DNA of 64,000 nucleotides, from the NCBI RefSeq assembly GCF_024758505.1, contig NZ_CP077970.1, forward strand, positions 3,224,001 through 3,288,000, given 5' to 3'. A program made the translations under genes and the position numbers. Each line of letters begins with the position of its first letter. The stretch's first letter is position 1. Below are positions 43,203 to 51,380 of the stretch, piece after piece. The notes beneath the pieces are model-generated. The model did not search any database and had not been told where the DNA came from. It was given only the letters and a program-made list of their open reading frames with translations. The stretch is from Bradyrhizobium arachidis (lineage in GTDB: Bacteria > Pseudomonadota > Alphaproteobacteria > Rhizobiales > Xanthobacteraceae).

Positions 43203-43658
43203 TTAACCGGGCGGCGGCGGCAAAAAGTGGATGTTGAATTCCGCTGCCATCGCGACCACGTCCTCCGGCTTCTGCTCCTTCATGTTGTGAAGGCCCCAGA
43301 ACAGCTCGAAGAGTTTTCGGCTCGGCGACACCCAGAACAGCACTTTCGCGGTCTGCTCTGATTTGTTGAAGATGCCGTGCGGCACGCCCATGCCGAGCCG
43401 GATCAGGTCGCCGGCGGTCGCTTGCGCCTCGGAATTGCCGAGCACGAAATCGAGCTTCCCTTCGAGCATATAGAGATACTCGTCCTGGTCGGGATGGATG
43501 TGCGGCGGCACGAACGTGCCGGGTGGCAGCGTCGCGTGCCAGGAGAAGCTGTTTTCGGCATAGCTCTTCGGCACATAGGTCTGGCCGAGGATGTTCCAGG
43601 AAATGCCCTGGATGCCCTCGTTGGCGCGCGTGATGCCGGTGATCTCACTCTTCGTCAT
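43203..43658 (-). CDS. Cupin-domain protein
   Basis: A 151-residue single-domain cupin. Metal-site motif 1 is PPHIHPDQDEYLYMLEGKLD (two His, Glu), and motif 2 includes GVPHGIFNKSEQ. Such proteins are dioxygenases, isomerases or sensors. Position between the monooxygenase and the binding protein suggests a role on a pathway intermediate. GGGAGGATTAGG precedes the ATG. The Pro-rich end (FLPPPPG) is probably unstructured. Confidence 0.8.
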   Translation of the reverse strand: MTKSEITGITRANEGIQGISWNILGQTYVPKSYAENSFSWHATLPPGTFVPPHIHPDQDEYLYMLEGKLDFVLGNSEAQATAGDLIRLGMGVPHGIFNKSEQTAKVLFWVSPSRKLFELFWGLHNMKEQKPEDVVAMAAEFNIHFLPPPPG

Positions 43659-43692
43659 CCTAATCCTCCCTGTCTCCTACGCCGTGCGGCTT

Positions 43693-43822
43693 AAAGCGCG
43701 ATGGCTTTAAATTGAATCGTCATCGCGCCTTAGTTCTTTGTTTGAGCATGATCTCCGCGCAAACACGTTCCGCGTTTGTCGCGAGGGAAAACCGCTGCGC
43801 ACTTTTCCGGATCATGCTCTAG
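43693..43822 (+). repeat. Dispersed ~130-bp intergenic repeat, full copy
   Basis: Begins AAGCGCGATGGCTTTAAATT and ends CCGGATCATGCTCTAG, with internal GCATGATC/GATCATGC pairing. It is the same element as 55914-56041 (inverted) and, in part, 5590-5652. It ends within the stop codon of the binding-protein gene. Confidence 0.75.
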
Positions 43823-44988
43823 TTCGCCGCCTTGCAGTCCTTGGCATAGCGGTCGCCGTAATTTTCGAAGACCTTTTGGACGATCTCGGTCTGGAATTTT
43901 CCGTCTGGCCGCTTGGCGACCTTGGTCAGGTAAAAGTCCTGGATCGGATAGCCATTGGTGTTGAACTTGAAGGCGCCGCGCAATGAGGTGAAGTCGGCCT
44001 TCCTCAGGGCGGCGGAAACGGCATCCTTGTTCGAGAGGTCGCCCTTGACGGCCTTGACGGCGCTGTCGATCAGCATCGCGGCGTCATAGGCCTGGAACGC
44101 GTAGGTGCCGGGCACGATGTTGTAAGCCGCTTCATAAGCGGCGACGAACTTCTTGTTCTGCGGATTGTCGAGATTGGGCGCCCAGTTCGAGCCGCCGAAC
44201 ATGCCGACAGCCGCGTCCTGCTGTGCCGGCAAGGTCGATTCATCCACCGTGAAAGCCGAAAGCACCGGAATGCTGTCGGCGAGGCCGGCCTGCCGGTATT
44301 GCTTGACGAGATTGACGCCGAGGCCGCCCGGCATGAACGTGAAGAGCGCATCGGGCTTTTGCGATGAAATCTTGGAGAGCTCCGGCTGGAAGTCCAGCGT
44401 GTTCAGCGGCATGTAGGACTCTTCGACGATCTCGCCCTTGTAGTCGAGCTTGAAGCCTGCCGCCGAATCCTTGCCGGCCTGATAGTTCGGCACCATCAGG
44501 TACATGCGCTTGTAGCCGCGATCCTGCGCGACCTTGCCGAGGACCTCGTGGACCTGATCGTTCTGATAGGACGTCACATAGAAGAACGGGTTGCAGTCCT
44601 TGCCGGCAAAAGTCGACGGACCCGCATTGGGGCTGACCAGGAACGTCTTGCTCTCGGTGACCGGACGGTGGATCGCCTGGAGGATGTTCGAGAAGATAGG
44701 CCCGACCACGAAATCGACCTTGTCGCGTTCGAGCAGGCCTTTGACCTTCGTCACGGCGGCGTCCGGCTTCAACTCGTCGTCGACCACGACCAGCTCGACA
44801 TCGCGGCCGCCCATCTTGCTGCCGAGATCTTTCACCGCAAGCGTGAAGCCGTCGCGGACCTGCTGGCCCAGCGCGGCCGCAGGGCCCGACAAGGTCACGA
44901 CCACGCCCAGCTTGATCTTCTCCTGTGCGAGCGCGGGTAGGGCGCCCAGCAGCAAAGCCAATCCCGCGAACGTCAACTGCTTCTTCAT
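43819..44988 (-). CDS. Branched-chain-amino-acid-type (aromatic?) ABC binding protein
   Basis: A 389-residue type I periplasmic binding protein: signal peptide LTFAGLALLLGALPALA, then EKIKLGVVVTLSGPAAALGQ, VDFVVGPIFSN and a Peripla_BP_6 body. Members of this branch in Rhodopseudomonas and Bradyrhizobium bind aromatic acids. Nothing else of the transporter is encoded here, so it probably shares permeases with another system. ATG 44988 (GGGGAAG upstream) is preferred over GTG 44994. It is divergent from the MarR gene, with a candidate operator between. Confidence 0.85.
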   Translation of the reverse strand: MKKQLTFAGLALLLGALPALAQEKIKLGVVVTLSGPAAALGQQVRDGFTLAVKDLGSKMGGRDVELVVVDDELKPDAAVTKVKGLLERDKVDFVVGPIFSNILQAIHRPVTESKTFLVSPNAGPSTFAGKDCNPFFYVTSYQNDQVHEVLGKVAQDRGYKRMYLMVPNYQAGKDSAAGFKLDYKGEIVEESYMPLNTLDFQPELSKISSQKPDALFTFMPGGLGVNLVKQYRQAGLADSIPVLSAFTVDESTLPAQQDAAVGMFGGSNWAPNLDNPQNKKFVAAYEAAYNIVPGTYAFQAYDAAMLIDSAVKAVKGDLSNKDAVSAALRKADFTSLRGAFKFNTNGYPIQDFYLTKVAKRPDGKFQTEIVQKVFENYGDRYAKDCKAAN

Positions 44989-45140
44989 GATCACTTCCCC
45001 GATACGCCGTCTTGCGTCCGACCTTTAACGATCCGAGCGGAGCATATTCTGACGACGGCGTCGGCGGCAAGCAAAGCCGATCATGTCGATGTCATCAGCG
45101 CTTCCGTCGAGCGCGGATATGCAAGCGGCGCGCCAATTGC

Positions 45141-45152
45141 TTGAAGCCTAAA
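45141..45152. promoter_or_regulatory. Candidate MarR-type operator 3
   Basis: TTGA-AGCC-TAAA within CAATTGCTTGAAGCCTAAAC. It lies in the shared control region of the binding-protein gene and marR, suggesting autoregulation. Confidence 0.5.
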
Positions 45153-45267
45153 CAAATTCGAAAGAAGGGCATCGCCCGGCAGGTTTGCCCTTGCGAACAG
45201 GGCGAATTTATTTGAAGCTGAAAACGATGGACGAAACGCCGCAGTCTACCGTCCGTGCCGCGAGCCA

Positions 45268-45774
45268 GTGACCGCTACCCAGATGCTCGATTCCGAGACC
45301 AAGGCCGTCGAACTCCCCGAGGACCACGCCGAAGAGCTTCGGCTCTGGTTGCGGCTTTTGACCTGTACCACGTTGATCGAAGGCGAGGTGCGGGGCCGGC
45401 TGCGGGCGAGGTTCCACGTCACCTTGCCCCGCTTCGACCTGATGGCGCAGCTCGACAAGGCGCCTGATGGCATGACGCTGTCAGACGTCTCCAAGCGCAT
45501 GATGGTATCGAACGGCAACGTCACGGGCCTCGTCGAACGGCTCGTCGAGTCCGGTCATCTCGATCGCCGCACGTCCGAATCCGACAGGCGGGTGCAGGTG
45601 ATCCGCCTGACCAAGCTCGGACGCGCCGAGTTCCGCAAGATGGCGGCCGAGCACGAGACCTGGATCGCCGATGTCTTCGCCGACCTCAGCCCCAAGGACG
45701 TGCGCGAACTGATGCGGCTTCTGGCCAAGACCAAGGCCTCGGCGCAGAAGTCCGCCGGTCGCCGCAAGGCGTAA
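45268..45774 (+). CDS. MarR-family transcriptional regulator
   Basis: A 168-residue winged-helix regulator: dimer helices at the ends, MTLSDVSKRMMVSNGNVTGL as the recognition region and SDRRVQVIRLTKLGR as the wing. MarR proteins typically repress aromatic-catabolic genes until a ligand, often the acid or its CoA ester, binds. Four similar sites (39829, 39906, 45141, 45875) mark its probable targets: itself, the binding protein, the CoA ligase and both operons starting near 39.8 kb. Start GTG 45268; ATG 45283 is possible. Confidence 0.87.
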   Translation: MTATQMLDSETKAVELPEDHAEELRLWLRLLTCTTLIEGEVRGRLRARFHVTLPRFDLMAQLDKAPDGMTLSDVSKRMMVSNGNVTGLVERLVESGHLDRRTSESDRRVQVIRLTKLGRAEFRKMAAEHETWIADVFADLSPKDVRELMRLLAKTKASAQKSAGRRKA

Positions 45775-45805
45775 ACCCGGTAGCGGGCGATCCGCCAAAT
45801 CTCCA

Positions 45806-45835
45806 AGTGCGACAAGAAAAAGTGCGACAAGAAAA
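45806..45835. repeat. Perfect 15-bp tandem repeat
   Basis: AGTGCGACAAGAAAA occurs twice back to back between marR and the CoA-ligase promoter. Confidence 0.8.
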
Positions 45836-45874
45836 AGCAAGGGATGCCCAAAATCGGCTATTGCGCAAAATTGC

Positions 45875-45886
45875 TTTAAGCCTAAA
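45875..45886. promoter_or_regulatory. Candidate MarR-type operator 4
   Basis: TTTA-AGCC-TAAA within AATTGCTTTAAGCCTAAAAT, 51 bases before the CoA-ligase start; best match to the consensus. Confidence 0.55.
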
Positions 45887-45937
45887 ATGATTTCCGAAAG
45901 TGCTGCCGGGTGCTCTCCAAACTGAAAGGAGCGTGCG

Positions 45938-47608
45938 ATGGCCAACGCCGCCAAAGCTCATGATCCGGGCTCGCATGACAGCAGGGCCGGGACGGCTCAT
46001 ATCGATCCGTTCGCGCAAGCGCATCTGCCGCCGCGCGATCTCTGGCCGGAATTCATTTTCACGCGGCCGGAGCTGCAATATCCGGCGCGCCTGAACTGCG
46101 TCAGTTATTTCCTCGACCGCTGGGTCGAGCAGGGTCATGGCGATGCGCCATGCGCCATCAGTCCTTCGGTCAGCTACAGCTATCGCGAGCTGCAACAGCT
46201 CGTGAACCGCATCGCGAACGTGCTGGTTGGCAAGCTCGGTCTCGTCACCGGCGGCCGTGTGCTGCTGCGATCGGCCAACAACCCGATGATGGTTGCGGCC
46301 TATCTCGCAATCATCAAGGCCGGCGGCATTGTCGTGGCAACCATGCCTCTGCTGCGCGCGAAGGAATTGTCCTATCCGATCCAGAAGGCGGAGATTTCGC
46401 TCGCGCTTTGCGACGGAAAACTCTCCGACGAGATGGAGAAGGCCAGGCTCGCCGCGCCCGGCCTCAAGCATGTCGTCTATTGGGGCACTGGCGCGGCCGA
46501 CTCGCTCGAAAACCTCGTCGCGGATGCGAGCCCTGAATTCACGGCCATCGATACCGCCTCCGACGACATCTGCCTGATCGCCTTCACGTCGGGCACAACA
46601 GGCGATCCCAAGGGCACGATGCACTTCCATCGCGACATGCTCGCGGTGTGCGACGGCTATGCGCGCAACATCCTGCGTGCCAGGCAGGACGATCGCTTCA
46701 TCGGATCGGCGCCGCTCGCATTCACCTTCGGCTTCGGCGGCGTGCTCTTCCCCATGCATATCGGCGCGTCATTCGTGGTGCTGGAGAAGACGACGCCTGA
46801 CGATTTCCTCAGCGCCATCGAAAACTACAAGACGACCGTCTGCTTCACCGCGCCGACCGCCTATCGCGCAATCCTCGGCAAGCTCGCGGGCCGTGACATC
46901 TCATCCTTGCGCAAATGCGTCTCCGCCGGCGAGACCCTGCCCAAGCCGACATTCGATGCCTGGCTCAAGGCGACCGGCATCAAGCTGATGGACGGGATCG
47001 GGTCGACCGAGTTGCTGCACATCTTCATCAGCGCGACCGAGGACGAGATTCGTCCCGGCGCCACCGGCAAGCCGGTGCCGGGCTATGAAGCCAAGATCGT
47101 CGATGACGACGGCAACGATCTGCCGCCCGGCACGATGGGAAAGCTCGCGGTGCGCGGCCCGACCGGTTGCCGCTATCTCGCCGATGAGCGGCAGCGCAAA
47201 TACGTCCAGAACGGCTGGAACGTGACGGGCGACACCTACGTCATGGATAGCGACGGCTACTTCTGGTACCAGTCGCGCTCCGACGACATGATCGTATCCG
47301 CCGGCTACAATATTGCCGGCACCGACGTCGAGGCCGCGCTGATGACGCATCCGGCCGTCGCCGAATGCGGCGTCGTCGGCGCGCCGGACGAGGCGCGCGG
47401 GATGATCGTGAAGGCCTACGTCATTCCGGCGCCGGGCGTGACGCCCGACGCGCAGCTCGTCAGCGAGCTCCAGGAGCACGTCAAGCGCGAGATCGCACCC
47501 TATAAATATCCGCGCGCGATCGAATTCGTGACGCAGTTGCCGAAGACCGAGACGGGCAAGCTGAAACGCTTTGCCTTGCGTCAGATGGCGCAGGCCGCCG
47601 CGGGATAG
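45938..47608 (+). CDS. Benzoate/2-aminobenzoate-CoA ligase-family enzyme
   Basis: A 556-residue adenylate-forming ligase of the aryl-CoA branch: FTSGTTGDPKGTMHFHRDML, GIGSTELLHIF, NGWNVTGDTYVMDSDGYF, SAGYNIAGTDVEAALM and the catalytic lysine in KTETGKLKRF. The order and the GSTELLHIF motif are typical of benzoate- and 2-aminobenzoate-CoA ligases. It would trap an aromatic acid as its CoA ester. AAAGGAG precedes the ATG. A RidA gene follows after 10 bases; that pairing is seen with aminobenzoate pathways, where enamine intermediates arise. Confidence 0.87.
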   Translation: MANAAKAHDPGSHDSRAGTAHIDPFAQAHLPPRDLWPEFIFTRPELQYPARLNCVSYFLDRWVEQGHGDAPCAISPSVSYSYRELQQLVNRIANVLVGKLGLVTGGRVLLRSANNPMMVAAYLAIIKAGGIVVATMPLLRAKELSYPIQKAEISLALCDGKLSDEMEKARLAAPGLKHVVYWGTGAADSLENLVADASPEFTAIDTASDDICLIAFTSGTTGDPKGTMHFHRDMLAVCDGYARNILRARQDDRFIGSAPLAFTFGFGGVLFPMHIGASFVVLEKTTPDDFLSAIENYKTTVCFTAPTAYRAILGKLAGRDISSLRKCVSAGETLPKPTFDAWLKATGIKLMDGIGSTELLHIFISATEDEIRPGATGKPVPGYEAKIVDDDGNDLPPGTMGKLAVRGPTGCRYLADERQRKYVQNGWNVTGDTYVMDSDGYFWYQSRSDDMIVSAGYNIAGTDVEAALMTHPAVAECGVVGAPDEARGMIVKAYVIPAPGVTPDAQLVSELQEHVKREIAPYKYPRAIEFVTQLPKTETGKLKRFALRQMAQAAAG

Positions 47609-47618
47609 AGATGGAGAA

Positions 47619-48080
47619 ATGTCCGTGACTATTCCGAAGGGCCCGCAGCCCGCCGTGCTGCCGGCCGATGCAGAAGCTGGCTCGTCCGCCGTGCAGATCC
47701 TACAGCCGTCCGGCTGGCCGATGCCTAAGGGCTATGCCAACGGCATGGCCGCTGAAGGCCGCATCGTCGTGACCGGCGGCGTGATCGGCTGGGACGCCGA
47801 GGAGCGCCTTGCGGACGGATTTGTTGCGCAGGTGCGCCAGACGCTCGCCAATATCGCGGCCATTCTGGCGGAAGGAGGCGCGCGGCCAGAACACCTCGTG
47901 CGGCTGACCTGGTACGTCGTCGACATGGATGAGTACCTCGCGAACCTGAAGGAGCTGGGCCGGATCTATCGCGAGATCTTTGGCGCGCATTATCCGGCGA
48001 TGGCGCTCGTGCAGGTCGTCCGCCTGGTCGAGAAGGCGGCGCGCGTCGAGATCGAAGCGACCGCGGTGATACCACGCTGA
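47619..48080 (+). CDS. RidA/YjgF-family protein
   Basis: A 153-residue RidA-like protein: ILQPSGWPMPKGYANGMAAE, VTGGVIGWDAEERLADGFVA, and the conserved arginine in HLVRLTWYVVDMDEYL. RidA proteins hydrolyse reactive enamines and imines to keto acids and ammonia. Cotranscription with an aryl-CoA ligase suggests a nitrogen-bearing intermediate. GGAG lies just before the ATG. Confidence 0.87.
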   Translation: MSVTIPKGPQPAVLPADAEAGSSAVQILQPSGWPMPKGYANGMAAEGRIVVTGGVIGWDAEERLADGFVAQVRQTLANIAAILAEGGARPEHLVRLTWYVVDMDEYLANLKELGRIYREIFGAHYPAMALVQVVRLVEKAARVEIEATAVIPR

Positions 48081-48094
48081 AGCGCCTTTTTTGT

Positions 48095-48823
48095 TCAGCT
48101 CGCTTTGGCGAGGCCGTCGTCGTCCGGCGAATTCAGATAGACGCCCGAGATCGTATCGACCCAGCACAGATGGTCGTGTACCTTCTTCACGCCCGTCACA
48201 TTCTCGGTGGCGACGATCGCCGCCTTGCGCACGCGCTCCTCGGTGATCACGCCGCTGAGATGAACGATGCCGTCGCGCACGATGACGTTCAGTCCGAACG
48301 GGCACCAGTCGGTCTTCTCGAGCGCGTCGATGATCCGGTTGCGAATGTGATCGTCGTCAGCGGTCGGATCGGGCACCTGCCGCGCGAGGCTCGCGACCGC
48401 CTGCAGCAGGCTGGCGCGCGAGACGATGCCGACGACCTTGTCGCCACGCACGACCGGCAGGCGCTTGATATTCTTCTGCTCCATGATATCGGCGATCTCG
48501 GCGAGGGCGGTGTCCTCGTTGATGGTCACCGGCGACGTCGTCATCACCTCGGCGACGTTGCGGCCGTGCTCGGCAACGAAATCGCTGGCCGATGCGCCGG
48601 GGCCGAGGATGAAGCGGAGCCAGTTCCGCCGCTTGCGCTGGGTTCCGATCTCGCTGCGGCGAAGGAAATCCCCTTCCGAGACGATGCCGACCAGCTTGCC
48701 CTGACCGTCGATCACCGGAAGTCCGCTGACATGGCGTTGCAGCATCAGGTTCGCGGCATCGACGATGGTGGTCTCGGGGGTGACCGAAATGACCGACCGG
48801 GTCATGATCTGGTGGGCGCGCAT
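48095..48823 (-). CDS. Tandem CBS domain plus BON domain protein
   Basis: A 242-residue protein: CBS 1 (MTRSVISVTPETTIVDAANL, residues 7-60), a basic linker, CBS 2 (EVMTTSPVTINEDTALAEIA, 92-150) and a BON domain (VIVRDGIVHLSGVITEERVR, 165-230). CBS pairs sense adenine nucleotides; BON domains bind membranes or lipids. ATG 48823 has GGAG eight bases upstream, so an 8-residue longer form is rejected. A FixK-type box lies 63 bases upstream, pointing to low-oxygen expression. Confidence 0.85.
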   Translation of the reverse strand: MRAHQIMTRSVISVTPETTIVDAANLMLQRHVSGLPVIDGQGKLVGIVSEGDFLRRSEIGTQRKRRNWLRFILGPGASASDFVAEHGRNVAEVMTTSPVTINEDTALAEIADIMEQKNIKRLPVVRGDKVVGIVSRASLLQAVASLARQVPDPTADDDHIRNRIIDALEKTDWCPFGLNVIVRDGIVHLSGVITEERVRKAAIVATENVTGVKKVHDHLCWVDTISGVYLNSPDDDGLAKAS

Positions 48824-48885
48824 GGACAACTCCGCAAGCTCTGGCAAATGATGACAAAACCCTAGTCCGGGCGCGGCAGGCCGGG

Positions 48886-48899
48886 TTGACCCAAGTCAA
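48886..48899. promoter_or_regulatory. FixK/FNR-type box upstream of CBS-BON gene
   Basis: TTGA-CCCAAG-TCAA, a perfect TTGA-N6-TCAA dyad between the divergent CBS-BON and phasin genes. Confidence 0.7.
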
Positions 48900-48966
48900 G
48901 CGCAAGTCAGATGCAGGTCAAGCGCGGGACGGCAAATGGTCGCGTGTCGCGGGGTTTGTGCTAGAC

Positions 48967-48980
48967 TTGACCCAGCTCAA
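48967..48980. promoter_or_regulatory. FixK/FNR-type box upstream of phasin gene
   Basis: TTGA-CCCAGC-TCAA, a second perfect dyad, 61 bases before the phasin start. Confidence 0.7.
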
Positions 48981-49041
48981 TGTCCGCAGAGACGCTCGGC
49001 CTATCTTGATCCCGGAGTTCCAAGACGATGGGGAGAGTGCC

Positions 49042-49434
49042 GTGCGCGAGGCCGCCAAAGCATCCGAGATCAAGGCATTTGAGACACAAGGGAGCGTCGC
49101 CATGCCGATGCCGCCCGATGCGGTAGCCCAACTCGCGGATGCCAACCGCCGTGCGCTGGATTTGATGCTCGGGACGCAACGGCTCCTCTTCGAGCAGAGC
49201 AGCTTCGTTGCCAGCGAATTGCTCGATCGCGCGCAGACCGAGACGCATCTGTTCGCCGAATTCGTGTCAAAATTCGCCGGCTCGCATTCGGTCAAGGACT
49301 GGGCCAGCATGTGCAGGGATTGCAGCCAGCACCAGTTGGATTTCATCCGGCGCGACAGCGATCGGCTGTTCAAGCACGGCGAACGATTGATGGAGGCGGC
49401 GTCTCGCCTGGTCGACAGCGCGTCACCACGCTGA
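49042..49434 (+). CDS. Phasin-like PHA-granule protein
   Basis: A 130-residue helical protein with phasin-like amphipathic segments (LADANRRALDLMLGTQRLLF, LLDRAQTETHLFAEFVSKF). It stands 11 bases before a PHA synthase gene. Phasins coat polyhydroxyalkanoate granules. GTG 49042 is chosen because GGGGAGAG stands six bases upstream; a longer frame begins inside a FixK box and is unlikely, and ATG 49102 behind GGGAGCG is possible. Confidence 0.75.
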   Translation: MREAAKASEIKAFETQGSVAMPMPPDAVAQLADANRRALDLMLGTQRLLFEQSSFVASELLDRAQTETHLFAEFVSKFAGSHSVKDWASMCRDCSQHQLDFIRRDSDRLFKHGERLMEAASRLVDSASPR

Positions 49435-49445
49435 CCGTTGTTGCC

Positions 49446-51278
49446 ATGAGTGCCATGCAGATTTCGACGCTCGCGCGCGCTGAAAAGCCCGCCGTTGCCG
49501 AGCCGGTCAACCAGCCCGTCCAGGCGATCGCCGCAGAACCGCCGTCTCAAGCGACGGCGGCCGAGCCGCAGCACGAGTCCTATCCCGTCGACCGGACGCT
49601 TCACGCCATGTTGGCGCGGTTCAACGGCGGGATTTCGCCGGTCGCCTTGTCGCTCGCTTTTCTCGACTGGGCGACCCATCTTGCGACGGCGCCGCAACGC
49701 CAGATCGAGCTGGTCCACGATGCCGTTCGCGATGCTGGCCGGCTGGTCGAGGCCGCGACCCATATGTCGGCGGACAACAAGCCCTGGTCCGCGGCCAAGC
49801 CGCGGGCCCAGGACAGGCGTTTTGCTAGGCCCGAATGGGGGAGCGCGCCATTCAACTTGCTGGCGCAGAGTTTTTTGCTGGGCGAGGAGTGGTGGCGGAA
49901 GGCAACGACTGGCGTCCGCGGCGTCGCGCCCGCCAATGAGGCGATTGTCGAGTTCTCCATACGCCAGGTGCTCGACATGCTGGCGCCATCGAATTTCGCG
50001 ACGACCAACCCCGAAGTGCTGCAGAGGGCGTTTCAGACTGGTGGCGCAAATTTTGTGGCCGGCTGGCAGAACTGGTCCAGCGATTTGATGCGCGTGCTTG
50101 CCGGCGGCAAGCAGGGCGGCGATGGGCAGTTCGTCGTCGGCAAGACGGTCGCGACATCTGCCGGAAAAGTCGTCTATCGCAACGAGCTGATCGAGCTGAT
50201 CCAGTACAGCCCGACCACCGAAAAGGTGCGGCCGGAGCCGGTGTTGATCGTGCCGGCTTGGATCATGAAGTACTACATCCTCGATCTGTCGCCGCAGAAT
50301 TCGCTGGTGAAGCATCTCACCGGCGAAGGCTTTACCGTCTTCGCGATCTCCTGGCGCAATCCCAACGCGGATGACCGCGACGTGGCGTTCGACGACTATC
50401 GCAGACTGGGCGTCAAGGCTGCGCTCGACACCATCGGCTGCATCCTGCCGCGCCGAAAGATCCACGCGCTCGGCTATTGCCTCGGCGGCACGCTCTTGTC
50501 GATTGCGGCGGCCGCGATGGCGCGGGACGGCGACGTCAGGCTGAAGACCATCACACTGCTCGCCGCGCAGACCGACTTCACCGAAGCGGGCGAGCTGACG
50601 CTGTTCATCAACGAAAGCCAGGTCGCCTTCCTCGAGGACATCATGTGGGAGCGCGGCTATCTCGACACGACGCAGATGGCGGGCGCCTTCCAGCTCCTGC
50701 GCTCGAACGACCTGATCTGGTCGCGCCTCTCGCACGACTATCTCCTGGGCGAACGCGCGCCGCCGAGCGATCTGATGGCCTGGAACGCGGACGCGACGCG
50801 GCTGCCGTATCGCATGCATTCCGAATATCTGCGAAAGCTGTTCCTCAACAACGATCTGGCGGGAGGGCGCTATCACGTCGAAGGACGCAATATCGCGCTG
50901 TCCGACATCCATGCGCCGATGTTCGTGGTCGGCACGCTCCGGGATCACGTCGCGCCCTGGAAGTCCGTCTACAAGATCCACTACCAGGTCGATGCCGACG
51001 TGACGTTCCTGCTCGCCAGCGGCGGCCACAATGGCGGCATCGTGGCGCCATCGGGCGAAGCCGGGCACAGCTACCAGGTCATGACCAAGGGCGCGGACAC
51101 GCCCTATGTCGGCCGCGACGAATGGCTGAAACTGGCGCCGCGCAGCGAGGGGTCGTGGTGGCCCGAATGGACCGGCTGGCTCGCAGCGCGCTCAGGCGAA
51201 TGGTGCGCCCCGCCGCGCATGGGTTTTGGCAATGTCGACGCACTGCCGGACGCGCCGGGCGATTACGTGCACACCTAG
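49446..51278 (+). CDS. phaC: Poly(3-hydroxyalkanoate) synthase, class I type
   Basis: A 610-residue polymerase that joins hydroxyacyl-CoA units into PHA. The lipase-like box GYCLGGT carries the catalytic cysteine (C345). The PhaC N-terminal domain is visible (FARPEWGSAPFNLLAQSF) with VPAWIMKYYILDLSPQNSL before the core, and the catalytic His region is LASGGHNGGIV. It follows the phasin gene in one operon under a FixK-type box. An unusual Ala/Pro/Glu-rich N-terminal stretch of about 45 residues precedes the conserved part. ATG 49455 is an alternative start. Confidence 0.9.
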   Translation: MSAMQISTLARAEKPAVAEPVNQPVQAIAAEPPSQATAAEPQHESYPVDRTLHAMLARFNGGISPVALSLAFLDWATHLATAPQRQIELVHDAVRDAGRLVEAATHMSADNKPWSAAKPRAQDRRFARPEWGSAPFNLLAQSFLLGEEWWRKATTGVRGVAPANEAIVEFSIRQVLDMLAPSNFATTNPEVLQRAFQTGGANFVAGWQNWSSDLMRVLAGGKQGGDGQFVVGKTVATSAGKVVYRNELIELIQYSPTTEKVRPEPVLIVPAWIMKYYILDLSPQNSLVKHLTGEGFTVFAISWRNPNADDRDVAFDDYRRLGVKAALDTIGCILPRRKIHALGYCLGGTLLSIAAAAMARDGDVRLKTITLLAAQTDFTEAGELTLFINESQVAFLEDIMWERGYLDTTQMAGAFQLLRSNDLIWSRLSHDYLLGERAPPSDLMAWNADATRLPYRMHSEYLRKLFLNNDLAGGRYHVEGRNIALSDIHAPMFVVGTLRDHVAPWKSVYKIHYQVDADVTFLLASGGHNGGIVAPSGEAGHSYQVMTKGADTPYVGRDEWLKLAPRSEGSWWPEWTGWLAARSGEWCAPPRMGFGNVDALPDAPGDYVHT

Positions 51279-51380
51279 AGCGTTTTCAAGCGAAGTGGAT
51301 ACCGGTTCGCGTCAAGAAAACGCGTCAAGAGCAGAATCTAGAGTTTTATCCGTTCCGATTCCATCGGAGCGGATAAAGCT
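51279..51380. repeat. Inverted intergenic repeat, probable two-way terminator
   Basis: TAGAGCGTTTTCAAGCG on the left and AAAGCTCTA on the right are mirrored so that the repeat's two ends provide the stop codons of phaC and of the convergent CHAD gene. Inside, TTTATCCGTTCCGAT and ATCGGAGCGGATAAA (51345-51377) form a 15-bp stem with one mismatch and a 3-base loop. Confidence 0.75.

Noticed and set aside
40778..48080. Classical 2-aminobenzoyl-CoA (abm-type) pathway
   Set aside because: Ligase and RidA fit, but the long monooxygenase/reductase fusion is absent; the monooxygenase here is a single-domain PhzS-like protein.
48886..49041. Longer phasin N-terminus starting at 48886
   Set aside because: That start is a TTG within a FixK-type box; a GTG at 49042 has a strong ribosome site.
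48918..51068. 716-codon minus-strand frame opposite phasin and phaC
   Set aside because: The + strand encodes clear PhaC motifs; the antisense product is Arg/His/Asp-rich with no domain.
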